A DNA stretch of 45,789 nt, taken from assembly GCA_964542745.1 (NCBI GenBank), contig CAZIVR010000015.1, positions 1 to 45,789 on the forward strand, read 5' to 3'. Shown piece by piece: positions 8,746-16,652 of the stretch. The stretch comes from DATKAB01 sp964542745 (GTDB lineage Bacteria; Eisenbacteria; RBG-16-71-46). The notes under the pieces were generated by a model. That model searched no databases and was not told the origin of the DNA. It saw only the letters and a list, made by a program, of their open reading frames with translations. Position 1 is the first letter of the stretch. Each line of letters starts with the position of its first letter. The position numbers and the translations under genes are program-made.

Positions 8746-11025
8746 ATGATCGCCCTGCTTCTCGCCGCCGCCACCGCGCTCGCGGTCGTTCCCTTCGAGC
8801 CGGCGACGGTCGGCGGCTGGACCACCTACCTGGTGCCGTCGCGCATGAGCGACCTGCTCGCGCGCGGCGACACCGTGTGGTGCGCGACCCGCGAGGCGGG
8901 CCTGCTCCGCTACAGCCTCTCCGGCCGCCGCTTCGCCTCGATCACCCGGTCGCCGAACGGGCTGGCCGGCAACGAGCTCTCGGCGCTGGCCTACGACCGC
9001 TCGGGCCGCCTGTGGGTCGGCACGTTCGGCGCGGGCGCCAGCCGCCTCTCGGCCGACGGCTCGAGCTGGCTGCTGGTCAATCCCTTCGACGGCCTGCCCT
9101 CGGACACCGTCAACTGCCTCGAGGCCGAGGGCGACACGATGTGGATCGGCACGCCGCGCGGCATCGCGTTCTGGAACGGCAGCCAGATCGCGGGCTCGCT
9201 GCCGATCTTCGGGCAGCCCTCGCCGTTCGCGAGCGACAACGTGACCGGCGTGGTCGTGCGCGGCGACTCGCTGTGGGTCTCCACCTACTCGGGCGCCTAC
9301 GTGAGCCGCCGCTCGACGGGACTCTCGACCTGGTCGCTCCTGACCGCGGGACTGCCCTCGACCCAGATGGAGTCCATGGTCAGCAACGACACGCTGCTGT
9401 TCTGCCACGTGGGACTGCGCGCTTACAGCTACGTCAACGGCGCGTGGCAGCAGCGCGCCGGCACGGGCAACGTGGTGCGGCTGCGCGAGGACGGCGGCAT
9501 CGTGATGGCCGTCACCGAGACCGGGCTGTACCGGCTCACCAACGGCGCGACCGTGGCGCTCAACACCGACCCGCTCGGCATCTCCTCGTTCGACGTGGCC
9601 ACGCAGTACATGCCGACCCCGGTCGGGGGCGGCCGGTACGTGGCGGCGCGCGGCAGCGGCCTGATCGTGCAGCCCGGGCCGGGGGTGACCACCGGATGGC
9701 CCGAGGACACCCCGGACGTGCCGCCCGGCAACGACATCCGCAACCTCAATCTCGACGGCCGCAACGTCTGGGTGAACACCAACAACCGCGGGATCGGCCG
9801 TTTCAACGGCACGTCCTGGCGCATCTGGCGGCCCACGCCGTCGCCGTGCTCGGGGGCGGGATGCGACACCACCTTCCACCAGCCGCTCTTCCCGTGGGCG
9901 CTGCTGGTGGACCGCGTGGGCAGGAAGTGGTTCGGCTGCTGGGAATTCGCGGTGGACGAGCTCGACGACTCGGTCAACCCGCCGAAATTCGTCCACCACA
10001 TCGTGAACGACGCGCTCGGCGCGCCCGCGCACACCCGCATGTGGGCCTCCGCGTCCGACAGCACCAAGCTCGCCGACAACGTCACCTTCGGGAACGGCCG
10101 GTGGTTCGGGGCGGACACGCCCAACCTGGGCGTGGTCGAGCCGATCGGACTCGAGTACTACTCGGACTCCCTCGGCATCCCGGTCTACCGCGGCAACCTG
10201 CGCACCAGCAACAGCGCGCTGCGGGGAAACAAGGTGCACGGCCTGACCGTGGACCGCTTCGGCAAGGTGTGGGTGGGCATGGCCGGGCAGGGGATCCAGC
10301 GCTTCGACCCGCCGCCGGCGCACCCGGCGCCGATGGTGCCGGGCAACATCTCGATGGAGCTGATCCTCGGCAGCAACAGCCTCGACGTGCAGGGACTGGT
10401 GGCCCGCGGCGACACGATCTGGGCGCTGACCACGCACGAGCTGCAGCGCTACCGCCGCAACACCAACGACGCTCCGGTCGCCACCTACACGATCCCCGAG
10501 GCCACCCCGCTGTTCGCCGCCAACCCGCTCGCGGTGGGCCCGGACGGTTCCCCGTGGGTCGGCACCGAGGCGGGCATCCGCGTGTTCCGCCCCAACGGGA
10601 CCAGCGAGGACTTCAACGTCCGCAACTCGCCGCTCGCCGGCGACCAGGTCTACGCGCTCCGGGTGGACCCGCGCACCGGCGTGGTGTGGATCGCCACCTC
10701 GAGCGGCATGAACCGCTACGATCCGGGCTACCGGCCGCCGCCGCCGATCCAGGTGCAGCGCCTCGACGTGACGGTCTACCCCAACCCGATCGCGCTCAAC
10801 CGCACCGGCATCCAGCTGCGGCTGAGGGGCAACGCCAGCGCCTACCGCGGCCGCATCCTCGACATCGCGGGCCGCCGGGTCGCCGACTTCGACGTGCCCT
10901 CGGGAGGGCGCGTCATCTGGGACGGCCGCGACGACGAGGGACGCCTGGTGAAGCCGGGCCTCTACCTCGTCCACGTGGAGGCCGGCGGCCGCGCGGCGAC
11001 GGTGCGGGTCGCCGTGATTCGCTGA
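8746..11025 (+). CDS. Secreted two-component-regulator-type propeller protein with C-terminal sorting domain
   Basis: 759 residues. A hydrophobic N-terminus (MIALLLAAATALAVVP) acts as a signal peptide. The body is made of repeated blades: GRLWVGTFGAG, DTMWIGTPRGI, GRKWFGCWEFAV, GKVWVGMAGQGI, GSPWVGTEAGI and GVVWIATSSGM, i.e. the W-[VI]-G-T pattern of Reg_prop repeats. The final ~85 residues (VTVYPNP, then DIAGRRVADFDV and WDGRDDEGR, then GLYLVHVEAGG) form the FlgD-Ig/Por-secretion-type sorting domain common in Bacteroidetes and relatives. The likely fate is export to the periplasm and then the surface or medium. The ATG lies four bases after the previous stop. No histidine kinase or DNA-binding part is present, so it is not itself a regulator. 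Confidence 0.85.
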   Translation: MIALLLAAATALAVVPFEPATVGGWTTYLVPSRMSDLLARGDTVWCATREAGLLRYSLSGRRFASITRSPNGLAGNELSALAYDRSGRLWVGTFGAGASRLSADGSSWLLVNPFDGLPSDTVNCLEAEGDTMWIGTPRGIAFWNGSQIAGSLPIFGQPSPFASDNVTGVVVRGDSLWVSTYSGAYVSRRSTGLSTWSLLTAGLPSTQMESMVSNDTLLFCHVGLRAYSYVNGAWQQRAGTGNVVRLREDGGIVMAVTETGLYRLTNGATVALNTDPLGISSFDVATQYMPTPVGGGRYVAARGSGLIVQPGPGVTTGWPEDTPDVPPGNDIRNLNLDGRNVWVNTNNRGIGRFNGTSWRIWRPTPSPCSGAGCDTTFHQPLFPWALLVDRVGRKWFGCWEFAVDELDDSVNPPKFVHHIVNDALGAPAHTRMWASASDSTKLADNVTFGNGRWFGADTPNLGVVEPIGLEYYSDSLGIPVYRGNLRTSNSALRGNKVHGLTVDRFGKVWVGMAGQGIQRFDPPPAHPAPMVPGNISMELILGSNSLDVQGLVARGDTIWALTTHELQRYRRNTNDAPVATYTIPEATPLFAANPLAVGPDGSPWVGTEAGIRVFRPNGTSEDFNVRNSPLAGDQVYALRVDPRTGVVWIATSSGMNRYDPGYRPPPPIQVQRLDVTVYPNPIALNRTGIQLRLRGNASAYRGRILDIAGRRVADFDVPSGGRVIWDGRDDEGRLVKPGLYLVHVEAGGRAATVRVAVIR

Positions 11026-12071
11026 GCGCCGGCCGCCTGGACGCCCGCTGGACCGAGGCGCCTCCCGCGGAATGGGACGCGCTGCTGGCGGCGGATCCCG
11101 CGGCGACTCCCGCGCACGATCCGGCGGTGGCCGCGGCCTTCGCCGGGACCTCGGACGGCGCGCGCCCGCGCTTCCTCGCGCTGCGGCTCGAGGGCCGGCT
11201 GGTGGGAGGGCTGCCCGCGGTCCTCCAGCGCCGCGCGGGCTTCCACTGGATCCACGCCATGCCGGCGCTGCTGTCGGGGGCGCCGCTCGCGCTTCCGGGC
11301 TTCGGTCCCGAGGTGGACCGCGCCGCCGGCGACGCGATGGACCGGCTCGCGCGGGATTCGGGCGCGGTCGGGGGCGCGTGGTCGTGCTACCGCGCCGAGG
11401 GTGAGGCGGTCGGCGACGACGCGCTGGGCCGGGTGGGCGGCGAGACGCGGCGCTTCGAGGCCGCGCACGTCCCGCTCGCGGCGGGGCTCGATCCGCTGCT
11501 CCAGCGCATGGACCGGAAGACGCGCAAGGAGATGCGCCAGGCGCGCGAGCGCGGGCTCACGGTGGGGGAGGACGACGGAGCGCTGGGCGAGGCCTACGCG
11601 CTCTACCGCGCGCAGGCCCGGGGCTGGTCGTCGCACCGGGCGGTGCCGCCCGAACTGCTGCGCCGCCTGCTCGCCGCGCGCGCCTCCGCGCCCGGCGTGG
11701 AGCGGGCGGCGCGCCTGTTCGCGGTGCGCGACCGCCGGGGCCTGCTCGCCGCCACGCTCGCGCTCGACAGCCCGCGCGAGACCATGCTGTGGTGGAGCGG
11801 CTCGCACCCGGAGGCCCGTGCGGCCCACGCGTTCTCGCTGCTGCTGTGGGCGGTGGTCGAGTGGGCGCACGCGCGCGGGCGCTCGCGGGTCAACCTCGGC
11901 GCCAGCGCCGGGCTCGATCCGCTGCTCGCCTTCAAGGGCTCGCTCGGCGCGGTGCCGTTCACCTACCCGGTGCGCTGGCTCGACGCGCGCCACGCGGTCG
12001 GCGCCGGGCGGGCGGTGGCGTGGCTGCAGGCCCGCGTGCGGCGCGGCCGGCATCGCGGGGAGCCGGTGTGA
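11022..12071 (+). CDS. GNAT/FemAB-like acyltransferase
   Basis: About 349 residues resembling the FemAB/BioF2-like (Acetyltransf_6) fold. The core MDRKTRKEMRQARERGLTV, then the ALYRAQA region and a C-terminal stretch with ARGRSRVNLGASAGLDPLLAFKGSLGA, match the usual 'K.R..i.kA...G' and 'yDlGgs...gl..FK..fG' pattern. Such proteins N-acylate amino sugars or add amino acids to lipid-linked precursors. No ATG or GTG lies at a sensible place. The best start is the CTG at 11022, which overlaps the upstream TGA as CTGA, or the CTG at 11037; the reading frame is certain, the start is not. The 3' end overlaps the next gene by four bases. Confidence 0.75.
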   Translation: MSAGRLDARWTEAPPAEWDALLAADPAATPAHDPAVAAAFAGTSDGARPRFLALRLEGRLVGGLPAVLQRRAGFHWIHAMPALLSGAPLALPGFGPEVDRAAGDAMDRLARDSGAVGGAWSCYRAEGEAVGDDALGRVGGETRRFEAAHVPLAAGLDPLLQRMDRKTRKEMRQARERGLTVGEDDGALGEAYALYRAQARGWSSHRAVPPELLRRLLAARASAPGVERAARLFAVRDRRGLLAATLALDSPRETMLWWSGSHPEARAAHAFSLLLWAVVEWAHARGRSRVNLGASAGLDPLLAFKGSLGAVPFTYPVRWLDARHAVGAGRAVAWLQARVRRGRHRGEPV

Positions 12072-13132
12072 GGATCGCCACCCTCTCGAACGCCGCGGTG
12101 CTGCACACGCAGCGCTGGGTCGCGCACTTCCGCTCGCGCGGCCACGAGGTGCGGCTGTGGTCGCTGGAGCCGGGCCCGGCGGAGCTGGAGGCGCGGCCGC
12201 TTCCCGCGCCGCCGCTGCCGGGCGCGCTCCGCTACCCGCTCGCCGCGCCCGCGCTGCGCCGCGAGCTGGCCGCCTTCGCACCCGACCTGGTGGACGCCCA
12301 CTTCGTCCCGAACTACGGCCTGCTCGGAGCGCTCGCGGGGCGGCGTCCGCTGAGCGTGTGCGCGTGGGGCTCGGACCTCCTGCTCGGCGCGGGGGGCGGC
12401 CTGCGCGCGGCCCGCGCGCGGTTCGTGCTGGGCCGCGCCGACCTGGTGCTGGCCGACGCCGAGAACCTCGCGGCCGCGGCCCGCGCGCTGGGCGCGCCCC
12501 CGGACCGCGTGCACGCGGTGCCGTGGGGCGTGCCGCGCGCGCGCTTCCGGCCGCGCGGGAACCGGGTGCCGGGGCGGCTGCTCAGCACGCGCATGCACGA
12601 GCCGGTCTACGACCTGCCCGCGATCCTCGGGGGGCTCGCGCCGCTCCTGCGCCGGGACGCGCGCCTCACGCTCCACGTGGCGGGGGACGGCAGCCTGCGC
12701 CGCGAGCTCGAGCGGCAGGCGGCCGCGAGCCTGCCGGAGGGCCGGGTGCGCTTCCTCGGACGCCTCGCGCCCGACGCGCTCGCCGCGGAACTGGCGGCCG
12801 CCGAGTTCTACCTGTCGGCCTCGCTCTCGGACTCCACGTCGCTGTCGCTGCTCGAGGCGATGGCGAGCGGCGCGATCCCGGTGGTGTCGGACCTGCCGGG
12901 CAACCGCGAGTGGGTCGGCGAGGGCGAGGGCGCGCGCCTGTTCGCGCCCGGCGACCGCGCCGGGCTCGCCGCGGCGCTGGAGCGCGCGCTCGCGGCGCCC
13001 GACTGGTGCGAGGCGGCGCGAGCGCGCAACGCCGCGGTGATCGAGGAGCGCGGCGACTGGGATCGCCAGATGGGCCGGATCGAGGCGCTGTTCGAGGCCG
13101 CGGTCCGGGCCGGACGCCGGGGGGCCGCGTGA
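12068..13132 (+). CDS. Glycosyltransferase family 4
   Basis: 354 residues, GT-B fold. It begins RIATLSNAAVLHTQRWV, with the helix that follows the first strand in GT4 enzymes. Later come VDAHFVPNYGLLG, WGSDLLLGA, AVPWGVPRARFRP and the donor-site block YLSASLSDSTSLSLLEAMASG followed by IPVVSDLPGNREW, containing the E-x7-E type glutamate. The C-terminus reads RGDWDRQMGRIEALFE. The GTG at 12068 overlaps the upstream gene (GTGA), and its own end overlaps the next gene the same way, supporting translational coupling in the polysaccharide operon. Donor and acceptor are unknown. Confidence 0.87.
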   Translation: MRIATLSNAAVLHTQRWVAHFRSRGHEVRLWSLEPGPAELEARPLPAPPLPGALRYPLAAPALRRELAAFAPDLVDAHFVPNYGLLGALAGRRPLSVCAWGSDLLLGAGGGLRAARARFVLGRADLVLADAENLAAAARALGAPPDRVHAVPWGVPRARFRPRGNRVPGRLLSTRMHEPVYDLPAILGGLAPLLRRDARLTLHVAGDGSLRRELERQAAASLPEGRVRFLGRLAPDALAAELAAAEFYLSASLSDSTSLSLLEAMASGAIPVVSDLPGNREWVGEGEGARLFAPGDRAGLAAALERALAAPDWCEAARARNAAVIEERGDWDRQMGRIEALFEAAVRAGRRGAA

Positions 13133-14454
13133 GCGCCGCGCCGGCCGCCGGAACCGGGCGCCGCCGCCGGGTGCTGGTCCTGTGCTACTTCTTTCCGCCG
13201 CTGGCCGGGGGCGGCGTGCACCGGGTGCTGAGTTTCGTGCGCGAGCTGCCGAAGCACGGCTGGGACTGCACCGTGGTCTGCGCGGGGCGGGACGACTACT
13301 GGGTCACCGACGACACGCTGGAGGCGCGCATCCCCGAGGGAACCGAGGTGATCCGGGTGCAGGGAGGCAGCGCCCTTTCGGCGTGGATGCGCCTCGGCGG
13401 CGCGCGGGGCGGGCGCCGCTCGGGCGCGGCCTTCTCGCGGCTGCGGGCGCTGGCCGACTGGTGGCTGCTGCCCGACTCCTACGCGGGCTGGGCGCGGCGC
13501 GCGGCGCGCGCGGCGCGGCGCCGGCTGGCGGCGGGAGGGATCGACGCGGTGCTGTCGAGCTCGCCGCCCGACAGCGTGCACCTCGCGGCGCTGGCCACGC
13601 GCGGGCGCGGCGCGCCTCCCTGGATCGCCGACTTCCGGGATCCGTGGATCGGCCTCTACCTGCGCGAACCGGCCAGCGCCTGGCACCGCGCCCGCCAGGC
13701 CGGGCTCGAGCGGCGCGTGCTGGAGGGGGCCGACCGCGTGCTGGCCGCTTCGCGCACCCACGCCGACTCGATCGGCGCGCGCTCGGGCGCGCGGCCGCGG
13801 GTGACCGTGCACCTGCCGAACGGCTTCGAGCCCGAGGGCGCCGGCGACGGGCCCGCGGACGCCGCCGCTCCCGCGTTCCTCGCGGTCTTCACCGGCACGC
13901 TCTCGATGATGCCCGAGACCGAGGTGTTCCTCGAGGCGGTCCACGACCTGCTCGCGCGCCGTCCCGAGCTGCGCCGCCGCTTCCGCGCCCGGCTCGCCGG
14001 ACCGTTCGACGTCGGCTACCTCGACCGCGCCGTCGCGCTCGGGCTCACGGGCATCGTGGAGTTCACCGGCCCGCTCGCGCACGGCGCGTCGCGCGCGCTG
14101 CAGCGCGCGGCCGACGTCCTGCTGCTGTGGAAGCCGCCGGGCATGCCGACCATGGTGCCCGGCAAGCTCTACGAGTACCTCGACAGCGGCCGGCCGCTGG
14201 TGGCGATCCTCCCCGCGGGGGACGAGGCCGCCGGGCTCGCCGAGCGGGGAGGGGCGACGCGCGTGGATCCCGGGGACCGCGCCGCGCTCGCCGCGGCGCT
14301 CGAGCGGCTCGTGGACCGCCGGGCCGCCGGGGGCCGGGCGCCGGACGCGCGGCCCGGCTGGCTCGACGAGCACGCCCGCCCGCGCCTCGCGGCGCGCCTC
14401 GCCGCCGAGCTCGACGCCGCCGTGTCGGCGCCGGGTTCGGGGAGGAAATCGTGA
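13129..14454 (+). CDS. Glycosyltransferase (GT4-like, WcaI/FucT type)
   Basis: 441 residues. The N-terminus RVLVLCYFFPPLAGGGVHR is the classic 'yffPP..gGg..R' opening of this GT4 subgroup. Also visible are VLSSSPPDSVHLAA, WIADFRDPWIGLY (the D-F-R-D-P-W motif), VHLPNGFEPEG, FTGTLSMMPETE and PGKLYEYLDSGRPLVAIL. The enzyme should act in the cytoplasm on a lipid-linked acceptor. The GTG at 13129 overlaps the preceding stop (GTGA), and the next gene's GTG overlaps its own stop. Specificity is not readable from sequence. Confidence 0.87.
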   Translation: MSAAPAAGTGRRRRVLVLCYFFPPLAGGGVHRVLSFVRELPKHGWDCTVVCAGRDDYWVTDDTLEARIPEGTEVIRVQGGSALSAWMRLGGARGGRRSGAAFSRLRALADWWLLPDSYAGWARRAARAARRRLAAGGIDAVLSSSPPDSVHLAALATRGRGAPPWIADFRDPWIGLYLREPASAWHRARQAGLERRVLEGADRVLAASRTHADSIGARSGARPRVTVHLPNGFEPEGAGDGPADAAAPAFLAVFTGTLSMMPETEVFLEAVHDLLARRPELRRRFRARLAGPFDVGYLDRAVALGLTGIVEFTGPLAHGASRALQRAADVLLLWKPPGMPTMVPGKLYEYLDSGRPLVAILPAGDEAAGLAERGGATRVDPGDRAALAAALERLVDRRAAGGRAPDARPGWLDEHARPRLAARLAAELDAAVSAPGSGRKS

Positions 14455-15995
14455 CGCCGCTCGCCCGCTCCGAGCTCCGTCCGGTCGAGCGCTGGGGGCT
14501 GCTGATCGCGCTGGCGCTCGCGGCCGGCCTGATGGTGCCGCTGCGCGGCTACGTGACCGACGACACCTACATCCACCTGCGCTACGCCGAACACCTGGCG
14601 CGCGGGGAGGGCCTGGTCTTCAATCCGGGCGAGCGCGTCTACGGGTGCACCAGCCCGCTGTGGGTGGCCCTGGTGGCGGACGGCATCGCGCTCGGGTTCG
14701 ACGGGCTGGCCACCGCCAAGGCGCTCGGCGCGATCGCCACGCTCGCCTCGGTCGTGCTCTTCCTCCAGCTCATGCGCCGCACGCTCGCCTCGCCCGTGGT
14801 GCGCGCCTGCGCGACGGTCGCGTGGGGCGGGCACGCCTGGATGGCGCGCTGGGGCATGTCGGGCATGGAGACGCCGCTCGCGGTGGCGCTGGTGCTCGCG
14901 GGCTTCGTGGCGTTCACGGAGGGCCGCGAATGGGGTTCCCGCCCGGTGCGCACCGGGACGCTGTGGGCGCTGGGGGCGCTGACCCGGCCCGAGGCGGCTT
15001 TCCTGCTCGGCCTGTGGGGCATCTTCCTGATCGCCGACGCCGAGAACCGGGCGGGCATCCGGCGGCTGGTGTTCGGATCGCTGCCGCCGCTCGCGATCTA
15101 CGGCGGCTGGCTCATGTTCGCGCGCCTCTACTTCGGGAGCTTCCTGCCCCAGACGCTCGAGGCCAAGGCCGCCGGCTCGGGCGGGGCCGCGTTCGCGCTC
15201 GATTCGCTCCGCCGCCAGATCCTGATCCTGGCCTCCACCGACGGCGCGCTCTTCGCGGCGCTCGGGATCGCGCTGCTGCTCGCGGGAACCCGGCTGGTCC
15301 CGGGCCGCCTGCAGCCGCACCGCGTGCTGCCGTGGGTGTGGGTGGTGGCGGTGCCGGCGCTCTACGTGGCGCGCGGCGTGCCCGTGATCTCGCGCTACCT
15401 GCTCCCGCTGCTGCCGGTGATCGCGTGGCTCGCGTGGCGCGCGGTCGAGGTGTGGTGGAACGGGGACCGGGAACCGGGGAGCCGGCGCGTCGCGGTGCTC
15501 GCCGCGCTGCTCGCGCTCCTGGTGCTCGGGCAAAACGCGGTGGTGTACCGGACGCGGGTGCTGCCCCACGCAGCGGCGTTCACGTCCGGGCTCGACGCTT
15601 CGCTGGTCACGTGGGGCCGGTGGTTCGGCGAGCACGCGCCCGCGGGGAGCGTGATCGCGACGCCCGACATCGGCGCGATCGGCTACTTCTCGAACCGCCG
15701 CGTCGTGGACCTCGCCGGGCTGGTGACGCCGGGAATGGTTCCGCTGCTGCAGCGCGAGTCGCCGGAGCGCATCGCCGAGGAACTGCTCTTCGCCCGGGTC
15801 GAGCGCGCCGACTTCCTCGTGGACCGCGCGCCGCCCGGCGCGGCGCTCGCGACGCGCAGCCGTTTCGGCCCATGCCTGGTGAAGCTCGGCGAGGCCGGGA
15901 TCGACGGCCTCGGCATCGCGCGCCCCGGGCCGGTGGTCTACACGTTCTACCGCGTGGATTGGGCCTGCGCCGACACCCTGGCGCGCGGGCGCTGA
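14451..15995 (+). CDS. GT-C-type polytopic membrane glycosyltransferase
   Basis: 514 residues with about ten hydrophobic segments. After the first helix comes YVTDDTYIHLRYAEHLARGE followed by VFNPGERVYGCTSPLWV, the first extracytoplasmic loop. The paired aspartates in TDDTYI correspond to the acidic catalytic motif of ArnT/PMT-like GT-C enzymes. The C-terminal portion is a soluble extracytoplasmic domain (DIGAIGYFSNRRVVDLAGL). It would take its sugar from a polyprenyl-phosphate donor, such as one made by the DPM1-like protein at 7992. GTG start at 14451, preceded by GGAGGA. It is the last gene of the polysaccharide run. Confidence 0.8.
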   Translation: MTPLARSELRPVERWGLLIALALAAGLMVPLRGYVTDDTYIHLRYAEHLARGEGLVFNPGERVYGCTSPLWVALVADGIALGFDGLATAKALGAIATLASVVLFLQLMRRTLASPVVRACATVAWGGHAWMARWGMSGMETPLAVALVLAGFVAFTEGREWGSRPVRTGTLWALGALTRPEAAFLLGLWGIFLIADAENRAGIRRLVFGSLPPLAIYGGWLMFARLYFGSFLPQTLEAKAAGSGGAAFALDSLRRQILILASTDGALFAALGIALLLAGTRLVPGRLQPHRVLPWVWVVAVPALYVARGVPVISRYLLPLLPVIAWLAWRAVEVWWNGDREPGSRRVAVLAALLALLVLGQNAVVYRTRVLPHAAAFTSGLDASLVTWGRWFGEHAPAGSVIATPDIGAIGYFSNRRVVDLAGLVTPGMVPLLQRESPERIAEELLFARVERADFLVDRAPPGAALATRSRFGPCLVKLGEAGIDGLGIARPGPVVYTFYRVDWACADTLARGR

Positions 15996-16022
15996 GCGCT
16001 CCCACCCCCGCCGGACCGGCGC

Positions 16023-16083
16023 CTGCACGGGCGTGCAGCGTCCCGCCCGCGATTTTCGCGGCTCCGAGCGCAGATTTTCTTTG
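16023..16083 (+). terminator. Tandem hairpins and T-rich tail after the polysaccharide operon
   Basis: Two perfect stems lie within 70 bases of the last polysaccharide gene: CTGCAC/GTGCAG around GGGC (16023-16038) and CCGCGA/TCGCGG around TTT (16047-16061). The T-rich stretch ATTTTCTTT follows at about 16074. The T tract is offset from the stem by over ten bases, so termination efficiency is uncertain. Confidence 0.45.
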
Positions 16084-16109
16084 ACACGTCGCGACTCCGA
16101 ATCTAGTGT
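16081..16109 (+). promoter_or_regulatory. Sigma70-type promoter of the dcw cluster
   Basis: A consensus -35 TTGACA (16081-16086) is followed by exactly 17 bases and a -10 TAGTGT (16104-16109). It is the only strong match in the 198-base gap before mraZ, in an otherwise GC-saturated region. Predicted transcription starts near 16116, just before the MraZ-like repeats. Confidence 0.75.
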
Positions 16110-16120
16110 GCCGCGCGGCG

Positions 16121-16160
16121 GTGGGGGAAAGTGGGGAAATGTGGTGGCAGGTGGTTCCCG
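16121..16160 (+). promoter_or_regulatory. Four tandem MraZ-type operator repeats
   Basis: Four direct repeats start at 16121, 16131, 16141 and 16151, each beginning GTGG, with an exact 10-base period (GTGGGGGAAA, GTGGGGAAAT, GTGGTGGCAG, GTGGTTCCCG). Known MraZ proteins bind TGGGN-type repeats spaced one helical turn apart in front of mraZ. The position just downstream of the promoter suggests autorepression by blocking early transcription. Confidence 0.75.
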
Positions 16161-16170
16161 AAGGGGAACC
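16153..16170 (+). promoter_or_regulatory. 5' UTR hairpin upstream of the mraZ ribosome binding site
   Basis: A perfect 7-bp stem (GGTTCCC / GGGAACC) with a GAAG tetraloop overlaps the fourth operator repeat. It ends one base before the purine-rich GGGGGGAGAG that serves as the mraZ ribosome binding site. Confidence 0.5.
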
Positions 16171-16193
16171 GGGGGGAGAGCGGTTTCGTCATC

Positions 16194-16652
16194 ATGGCCT
16201 CGTTCTACGGAACCCAGACCTACGCGATCGACCACAAGGGACGCATCAGCGTCCCCGCGTCGATGCGCCGTGTCGGCGCGGGCAAGAAGTCCGCGGCCGA
16301 CACGTTCTTCCTGGTCGCGGGCTTCGAAGGATGCCTCGCCCTCTACACGCCCGACGAATGGAAGCGCGTCGAGGAGCGGCTGCGCCAGATCCCGATGGGG
16401 GATCGCCGCGGCCGCGCGTTCGCCCGCGCGTTCCTGCTGGATGCAACCAAGGTGTCGGTGGACGCGCAGGGACGCGTCGCCATCCCGCCGGCACTGATCG
16501 GCCGGGCAGGCCTCGGCAAGGATGCCGTCCTGCTCGGCCAGGTTGACCGTATCGAGGTCTGGAACCCCGAGCGCCTGAACTCGGTGGTCCAGGAGGCGCA
16601 GGGCCAGCTCGAGACGCTGGCCGACGAAGTGCTCGGGGAGCGGCGTTCGTGA
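16194..16652 (+). CDS. mraZ: Transcriptional regulator MraZ
   Basis: 152 residues, the usual length. Two AbrB/SpoVT-type half-domains are visible, each with the DxxGR signature: DHKGRISVPA near the N-terminus and DAQGRVAIPP near residue 85. MraZ forms an oligomeric ring and represses the dcw operon it heads. The ATG at 16194 is chosen because MASFYGTQTYAIDHKGR matches the family start; an upstream in-frame GTG at 16131 would add residues unlike MraZ and lies inside the operator repeats. The purine-rich ribosome site is about 14 bases away, a longer spacing than ideal. Its stop overlaps the next start (GTGA). Confidence 0.95.
   Translation: MASFYGTQTYAIDHKGRISVPASMRRVGAGKKSAADTFFLVAGFEGCLALYTPDEWKRVEERLRQIPMGDRRGRAFARAFLLDATKVSVDAQGRVAIPPALIGRAGLGKDAVLLGQVDRIEVWNPERLNSVVQEAQGQLETLADEVLGERRS

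Noticed and set aside
16131..16193. Upstream in-frame GTG as the mraZ start
   Set aside because: It would place 21 unrelated residues before the conserved N-terminus and lies within the operator repeats.
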